In this document: one piece after another, positions 12,801 to 21,800 of the stretch
Layout: the number at the start of each line of letters is the position of its first letter
Position numbering within the stretch: position 1 is the stretch's first letter
From: Littorina saxatilis
Taxonomy: Eukaryota; Mollusca; Gastropoda; Littorinimorpha; Littorinidae
Assembly: GCF_037325665.1 (NCBI RefSeq)
Contig: NC_090245.1
Coordinates: forward strand, 103,689,360-103,753,359
DNA length: 64,000 bases
Reading direction: 5' to 3'
Notes under the pieces: generated by a model
What the model saw: only the letters and a program-made list of their open reading frames with translations
Told to the model about the DNA's origin: nothing
The model's database searches: none
Translations under genes and position numbers: made by a program

Positions 12801-15800
12801 AGGTCACAGCAGGGTCGCGTTGAGGTCAAACATATACATTTTTCAATGAGGTTTTCTCATATGTTTTTGAAGCTAGGGCCTTGAAACTTGGCACACTACG
12901 CAAGTTAAATTAAACCTCATCAAATTCCAAGGTCACAGTAAGGTTAAAGATCCTTTAAGGATATTTTCTAAAAAAGGTGACCGCCTGGTTAATGTTTGTC
13001 AAATTTCAAGGTCACAGCAGTGCCATCTGGCTTAAACTTTGAAAAATTGTCAATTTCTTCAACTAGTTTTATAGTGTTTGAAGTCATTCACACATGATGA
13101 AAGTCTGGTTGATAAAATCAAACGTCAAGGTCGCAGCGGGGTCGCATTGAAGTCAGACACATACAATTGTCATTTTCACGAACGCCTTTTAAGCAACACC
13201 TTTGAAACTTCACACATTCCAAAGTTTTGATGTTGTTTGGTTATAATCAAAGTGTGGTCAATTTCCATGATTGAGAGCATTCAGAGGGGTCAAGTTGAGG
13301 TCACACAAAAGAGATTAAATTGTCGACACAACAGATGAGACTGGCTACCACTGTTTATTTTAATACACTTTTATGCAAATTTTAAATTGTGTTCAACCAT
13401 ATACACCAAACTCACCCAAACTCCTGAAACATCCAAGAAAAGGAAAAATGTGTCCAAGCAAGGAAAAACGCCATTTCTTCAAAGGCTGGAATAACTACAG
13501 AGGCAGCCGCGTCATTACACACAATGCAATTACGTCATACATCATACATTTCTATGAGTCATGTTGAATGGAATGGTGGCATGTGCCTCTATTCTAGCTA
13601 ACAACAAAGCTGAAAAAATGAATATTATCTGTTTGTTTTGTTTGTTTTACCCGTACGAGACCTTTCTGTGACCTTGACATGTGACAAGGATCTACCTTAA
13701 CTTCTTTAAGTCGGAGTTGAGAGTTGTGTGATGTTTGAAGGCTCTCCCTTTAAAAAAAACTGAGATAATGATGCATTTTCGTGTTTTTGATTTGCCCATG
13801 TGACCTTGAGATTCGACAAAGGTCAACAAGACTTTAACCGTGTATGGAGGCTATTAAGCCCAAAAATGTGAACTTTCAAGGTTCTTGCTTTGAAAAACTC
13901 TGAGAAAAAGGTTATGTTTTTTTTTTTACCCACACGAGACCCTGCTATGACCTTCACATTTCTCAAGGATCAACCTTGAATTCTCCATGTTGAACAATCA
14001 TTAAGCAAAAGCGTTGTTTGAAGTTTGAAGGTTCTAGCTTCAAAAATCTCTGAAAAAATATGTTTCATCCGTTTTCTGAACCACATGTGACCCAGCCGTG
14101 ACCTTGAAATCTGACAAGGGTCAACAAGACTTTTACCATGCATGGGGGCGATTAAACCCCAAATGTGTGTGAAGTTTCAAGGTTTCAACTTAAAAAACGT
14201 CTGAGAAAAATATACATTTTCCTTTTTGGACAATGTGTTGCACGCAAGACAACACGACAAACGCTCGTGTTATCATTCTTTTACTTTAAGGTCGACTTGC
14301 GTGCCCGCTCTTTCGCTAATCTCAATTAAAATTCATCTTAGAAGTTCGGTTTTATTACGCTTTTAATTAAGAAGATTAAACTAAGACAACAAATAGTTAG
14401 TTTTACCCATTAAACTCGATAAGGTAGTGACATTTTATGTTGAACGCAAGAAGGTGTCGCACGCAAGATCTGAAAAGATGTTGACGACATAATTTCAACA
14501 CTTGATAGCGCAATCGTGGTTCGTGATTTCTTCACAAATTTTGAACACAGAATGTGTCACGTGGTTCCGTAAATGAAGTAGATCTTTGTACATGTAAATT
14601 TTGTTTTTAAAAGAAAATAACCGTTAATTACCGAACATTTTGTCGCACGCAAGATATGACGAAATTTTCAAATCGTTTTCAAAAATGCTGTTCAAAAGTT
14701 CTGCAGTCTTTGCTGGATTACTTGAAAGACAGCAGTTTGATACACCGTTATCGCTTGACGTGTCGACATCAATTCCAGAGTTTTTGAAAAAGAAATTTAG
14801 TAAATATCTGCGATTGAAAAATGTATGCCGTGATGACGAATCATCTTGCGTGCGACACCTTAAAATTCGGTTATCGAAAAAAAAAAATTCTCTCGAGATT
14901 TAGATTTGACGTTTGGTCTCGTCTGTAAAGCGATGTTTCAGGCATTCAATCAAACTAAATGCAATTCATTTGTGCTTCTTGTTATTTTTCTGTGGCATAT
15001 TCAAAACACGAGGTATCACGATGTCCTTTTTCAGATGGCCGGTTTTGGCGTTATTTTTGACTTTAAACAAAGATAACTTCAAAACCGTTCAAGTCAGACA
15101 CACGAAATTATGTCCACTATCTCTTCGCACATTCATCCACACACACACCAATTTTCAGCAGACACACGTTTTTAGAAACATTTTTATTGTAAAACAAAGT
15201 CGTCTTCTGTTCTGTGAGCACCTTTTGGCACTTAGTCATATACATGTATATATATAAAATAAAATCTCACAGTTTGAAGTCAAAATCATTTTGTTGACTC
15301 ACATGCGAAGCAAAAGTGAGTCTATGTACTCACCCGAGTCGTCCGTCCGTCCGTCCGTCCGTCCGTCCGGACGTCCGTCCGTCCGTCCGTCCGGAAAACT
15401 TTAACGTTGGATATTTCTTGGACACTATTCAGTCTATTTGTACCAAATTTGGCAAGGTGGTGTATGATGACAAGGCCCCAAAAAACATACATAGCATCTT
15501 GACCTTGCTTCAAGGTCAAGGTCGCAGGGGCCATAAATGTTGTCTAAAAAACAGCTATTTTTCACATTTTTCACATTTTCTCTGAAGTTTTTGAGATTGA
15601 ATACCTCACCTATATATGATATATAGGGCAAAGTAAGCCCCATCTTTTGATACCAGTTTGGTTTACCTTGCTTCAAGGTCAAGGTCACAGGAGCTCTTCA
15701 AAGTTGGATTGTATACATATTTTGAAGTGACCTTGACCCTGAACTATGGAAGATAACTGTTTCAAACTTAAAAATTATGTGGGGCACATGTTATGCTTTC

Positions 15801-18800
15801 ATCATGAGACAAATTTGGTCACATATGATCAAGGTCAAGGTCTCTTTGACCCTTATGAAATGTGACCAAAATAAGGTAGTGAACCACTAAAAGTGACCAT
15901 ATCTCATGGTAGAAAGAGCCAATAAGCACCATTGTACTTCCTATGTCTTGAATTAACAGCTTTGTGTTGCATGACCTTGGATGACCTTGACCTTGGGTCA
16001 AGGTCACATGTATTTTGGTAGGAAAAATGTGTAAAGCAGTTCTTAGTGTATGATGTCATTGCTAGGTTTAGGTCAAGCATGTGAGTCGTATGGGCTTTGC
16101 CCTTCTTGTTTTGAAAGAGTGCACTCCTGACACCTGGATGCATTTTGACATTTCAGGAGAAGGGACAGGGGTTGATTCAGCAGTTGAAGGAATCTCCCAC
16201 CACCTTACCACGCATCAAGTTAAAAGTGCTGGGCTCAACCGGTGTGGGAAAGTCCCTGCTCATTGAGTCGCTCAAGTGTGGCTTCCTGGGCAGCTTCTTT
16301 CGACGACGGCTTCCCAACTCCACTGCTAACTCTGTCAAGGTCAAAGGTTAGTGGATGTCAATTTATAGTACAGTGGATGTCAATTTATAGTACAGTGGAT
16401 GTCAGTTTATAGTACAGTGGATGTCAATTGGGGGGGGGGGGGGGGGGGAGGTTACTGTTCATTATAATTTTTTCATTTTGGGGTGACTGCTTGTTGAAAT
16501 ATGCATCTTTTATGAATGAAAGTCTGCATGTGAGATACTAGCATGAGCATTAAAATCTTGACAATTTTCTGTTTTAAAAGTTTCTTATTTGGGATTGTGG
16601 AACAGCTGTGTAGTATGTGTATTAAGGACTAGTTAGGAGACTGTCGGTGCATGTTAAGCCTACAATGAATGCAACCCTATAGTTGTGGAGAATGTTTCTT
16701 TTGCATCAGTTTTAAATTTTTACAGAACGTGTTTTGAATGCATTCAAGGACTACAATAAATGCAACCCTAAAGTTGTGGAGAATTTTTCTTTTGCATCAG
16801 TTTTAAAGTTTTACAGAATGTGTGTTTTGAATGTAATCAAGGACCGCCTTGTAAAGCGCTTCGAGCTGTGGAGAAGCGCTATATAAATGTTCTATTATTA
16901 TTTTCACTCTACTTTCAGGCAAGTTGTCGCGACAGTTCAGTCTTCCAACACCTCTCAACTACTCAATCGGCAACCCCACATACACCAAAGGGATTGAAAT
17001 CCATCAGGCCACCATTGCAGGTAAATGCAGTTTGAAGCCTTTCTTGTTGTAATGATGCTTTGGCTTTGGCTTCCTAAAAACATGTGTTTAGGGTGGGGTG
17101 CTCTTTCAGCACGGTGTTTAATTTCAAGGCTAGCTTCCAGCATTTGCATAATATGCAGCTCTGATGAGGACACATTATGACTGAAATAACATCATGTAAG
17201 ATTTTTGTGCATGAGTAAAAGAGAGGTACCGGTCTGAATTAAGCTAATGTTCTATGATCCGGAAGTGGTACAGGTATTTTCTAAAATCAAACTTTTCATT
17301 AAAAAAAACATTAAAAAAAAACCCAACAAAACACAAAACTTGGGTTACACAGAAGTTTCTTCTCCTTGTTTCAGTGTGTACACCAAACACAATCACTGTT
17401 CTTACTCATTCACTGCATCTGTTTTTACAAAATGATTGTACAGCACTTTGAGCAGGGATTAATCCTGGATACATACGCTCTAAAAATATTATGTATAACT
17501 ATTATTGTTCTTACTGTATATGATTTTGAAAGTGTGTGTTCATTGTCTATGCATGTCTACAGGTGCAGGAGACTTCAGCATCTGGGATTTCTCAGGCTAC
17601 GAGCCGTACTACATGCTGTACGACCACTTCCTGGGAGACATCAACTGTCTGCACCTGGTCACCTTCAGTCTGCAGGACTCGGCCGACGAACAGCTGGCCC
17701 AGGTCATCTTCTGGCTCAACTTTCTCAAGGCTCGTGTCCCACCCGCACTGCCTATAGGTCAGTCAATATAACATTGGAAGATTTTGCCCTACACTGGTTG
17801 AATGTTATATGTGAAGTCTTTTATCGCGCGCGTATCTCCAGACTCGGACTCAAGGCGCAGGGATCTATTTAGGGTGAAGGGGTGTCATGTATATAGCCCT
17901 TAGTTGCTGTTAAGATGGTGTGTCCATTTGTCTCGAGGCTGCTTGACAAGAGTTTTGTGAACGAAAACAACAATAACTGCATCATCACTGTATGCATCAT
18001 AGTACAGTTGTACCTCTATTTTCAAACCTCCATAAATATGAGAACATTAATTCTTGAAAGAGAGGTCTTGAGAAAATGGAAGTAGCCAACTTTGTGAATT
18101 ATTAGGGGCAGTTAAAACTGAGGATTCAAGATATAGTACGCTCCAATTCTTGATTGCACAGGTTACTGTGGACAGCTAATGAACACACCACGTGTCCTCC
18201 TGGTGGCAACACACGCAGACAAGGCCGGCTGTTCTCGCAACAGCCGTGGTGAGTACGTCAGTGTGGAGGCAGCCACGCTTCACCAGAAAGTGACGCAGAT
18301 GTTCAAGTACGATATCAACCTGGCCGAACGTCTCTACATCATCGACGCCCAGGTGGCCACGTCGGCCGACATGAAGGCCCTGAAGAACGCACTTGGGCAG
18401 GAGAAGAAGGACGTTGTCAATGTAAGTTGCTTCAGTGTTTGTTGGTGTGGGATTTGTTTTATAGGAACAGCACAGACTGGAGTGGATATTTATTAATGTT
18501 ACTAGAGCCAGCCAGCGTAGTTAGTGTTCTAGCTTCTATATCCACAGAATCAGATTGTGCTTTTGAAATTTAACCAGTGCATGTGTGGTGTTTTTTAGAT
18601 TGGTATGCTAACGATAAATTTGAAAATAGAAGGAAGAAACTTGAAAGGGAAGGCAGTATCCATTATGTTTTTTTAATCTCTTCTAAACAAACTAACAAAA
18701 GCTGTGTCTATATATAGCTTCTTGAAGACCGCCAACATTTCAGAAAGTCAAGTCTTTAGAGATGGAGTCTTCAAATCAAGGTAAATTTACAGATCTTGTA

Positions 18801-21800
18801 AACAGAAAATCTGAGAAGGCAGCATCTTAAAAAAGGGGGGTGGGGGATGGGAAGGGGTGTGTGTGTGTGTGGGGGGGGGGGGGGTGTCTTAAAAGGGTGT
18901 GTCCATTGTATCAACTGGCAGCATCTTAACCGGCTTGTCTCTTCCCCAGACTCTACCCAAATCTACAGGACTTCTAGACGCCACAGTGCTCCAGCTCCCT
19001 GTGTGGAGACGGGAGAATCATATCTATCCCGTGCTGACCTGGCCGCAGTTATCTGACGCTGTCAGGTCAAAGGTCAACCCCCTGGCGGCTGACGATCACA
19101 TCAAGATCCTGGTGGAGCAGCTGCAACTTATGGGGGAGGTAAACATGGAGAACATTTTAGAGACTTTTTTTTGTTTTTGTTTTTCTCTGGGCAGTCAGCT
19201 GTGATGCATGCACCGGCACGATTGGCCTAGTGGTAAGGCGTCCGCCCCGTGATCGGGAGGTCGTGGGTTCGAACCCCGGCCGGGTCATACCTAAGACTTT
19301 AAAATTGGCAATCTAGTGGCTGCTCCGCCTGGCGTCTGGCATTATGGGGTTAGTGCTAGGACTGGTTGGTCCGGTGTCAGAATAATGTGACTGGGTGAGA
19401 CATGAAGCCTGTGCTGCGACTTCTGTCTTGTGTGTGGCGCACGTTAAATGTCAAAGCAGCACCGCCCTGATATGGCCCTTCGTGGTCGGCTGGGCGTTAA
19501 GCAAGCAAACAAACAAACAAAAGCTGTGATGCAGAACTGCACAGTATAATGTTAGTGAAGTAGTGATCTAATAACCAAAGGGAAGTAAGCGCTCTAAATG
19601 CACACGACATGTGTAATGGAGTAAGCGAGAGTTATCCGGAACCAATCTCCTGGCACCTGAGAGAAGAACAAGCATTGAAATGAACAAGCGACTTGAATTT
19701 GAAATTATCGAAAGTTATTTCCCCTTCCCAGCAATCATGTGGGTCGTGTGACTGTTGCGTCACTTCATTGTGAAACTTGTATTGTTTTACTTTGTTGGTT
19801 TCTTTGTAATGCATTGTCATCAAACTGCTGTGTTGCGTGTCAGGTGGTTTACCTGGAGAGTGAGGCTGGCCCTGACCTGGTTGTGCTGTCGCCGCGCTGG
19901 CTGTGTGTGGATATCATCGGCTCCCTCATGTCGCACGACAAGATCTCCCAGGCCAGGATCACCGGCTGCTTCACTGCTGACGAGTTCCAGCTCTTGTTCC
20001 CCGAGATTGATGCCCACTACCTTCTGCAGGTGAGGAGGCTGCTTGATTTCAATGTCATGGAAGCTACCATAAGTTGTCTTTGACATTTACGGAATAATTT
20101 TTTTTTACCGGCTTTTATAGCAGAAATACAAATGAAAATGTTCAGCGGGTCAGCGCTACCAGTCTGTGTTTCTGTGGACAATTTATCCCTTTAAATATAA
20201 TCGAGCCAGTGCATTAGTATGCTTGGTTATGCTTTGCCACCTCAACTGAGGGACCAGCTTCTAACGGTGTTTGCTTATTACCAGTTGGCCAAGTTATTTT
20301 TTAGGATTGAATGCGCACAAACGTTGTAGTCTCGGCTATCTACCTAAATATGAATCTTAAACGAAATGAGGCAGAGCGTTGTTAAGATATCAAATAACCG
20401 AAGGGAAGTAATCGCTCTTTGTGCATACGACATGTGTAATGGAGTAAGCGAGAGTTGTACGGAACCTTTCTCCTGGCACCTGAGAGAATAACAAACATTG
20501 AAACGAACAAGCGATCACATGGCTCAAAGAAGGATATTCCAATGTTAGATGGGTACATTGTGTCTTGTTCAGGTTCTGGAGGCGCTAGAAGTGTGCACGC
20601 AGTGTGAAGTGGACGGTGACGTGGAGTTTGAGTTCCCCTGCCTCAACTTCATCGAGACGCTGACAGGACTATGGCAGAAGGACGATGAGCGTTACAACAA
20701 CGCTGTGTACGGGGGAGTCAGGCTTCACACCAGCTTCCAGTCGGGGGCACAGCTCAAATACCTGTTTCCCAGAATACAGGTAAGACATTTTTGAGATAGC
20801 TATACTTTTACAGGGGAGTCTCCCTTTTAAAATCTAAAATCTCAGCTTCTTCCATGCGCATAGGGGTAGAAGCTTTTATGGTCTTATGTCTGATTTACAT
20901 AATAGTTAAAACGCCACATGAGCTATGTAATATGGGGGGGCCCAAAAAAAAAGCTAAAATGCTACTAACTCTTTAATATGTTCAGAAAAATACTTCATAT
21001 TTGGTGTACATTGCTTGAAATATGGAAGAAATTCACAAAGTTTCACATGCTTGTCATGTACAATGAAAATGGACATTAAAGCTTTCTTATCTTCTGATCT
21101 TATCTTCACCTATCCTCCCTGTACAGGTGTTTTTGCGGCGCAACATGCTGGGCGAGAGCGAGGAGCAGGAAGTGGACCTGTACCAGTGGCACCACGGGTC
21201 CAAGTACTGCTGGGGGCAGCTGGAGGGTCTCATCGACATGGACCACAACGAACAGTTCCTGGAGATCAAGGTCAGGGGTCCTGTCGATGCCAGGTACTCC
21301 CTCTTCTTCTTCCTGGAGGACTTTGTCAACGTCGTGGAGCAGGTGAGAGTTAATAATGATAATGATAATGTATAATGATAATGATAATGTATAATATTTA
21401 TAAAGCGCGTGTATTCAGGGTTTAAACCCTGCTCAAAGTGCTGTGCAATCATTGGGGGGAAAACGATAACATAACATTATTGAGAGTTGTGAGGGTTGTT
21501 GGTTGTGCTTTTCTGCTCAGGTACGCATGTTGTTCTTGTTACCTCCCTTGGTCTGGGAAGGATTTTGTTTCTTTTTTGAATGTCAAAACTTATTCTTGTA
21601 ATTTGAAAAAGTTACGAGCAGATGAAAGAAGGATAGAAATATTGACAAAGCCAAAGAGAGGTGTTTTGAAATAAAAGTCAAAGGAGAAAAAACGTGCTTG
21701 TTATACAACGTAGAATCAAAAAACAAGAGTGGTAGGTAATTGGAGCGTTTATTATTGACAAAACATTGCGTCTTGTTCAGGTTCTGGAGGCGCTAGAAGG

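Noticed and set aside
15322-15688. Overlapping frames in the 0.8-kb repeat
   Set aside because: The repeat is non-coding; its copy at 27500-28290 does not keep these frames.
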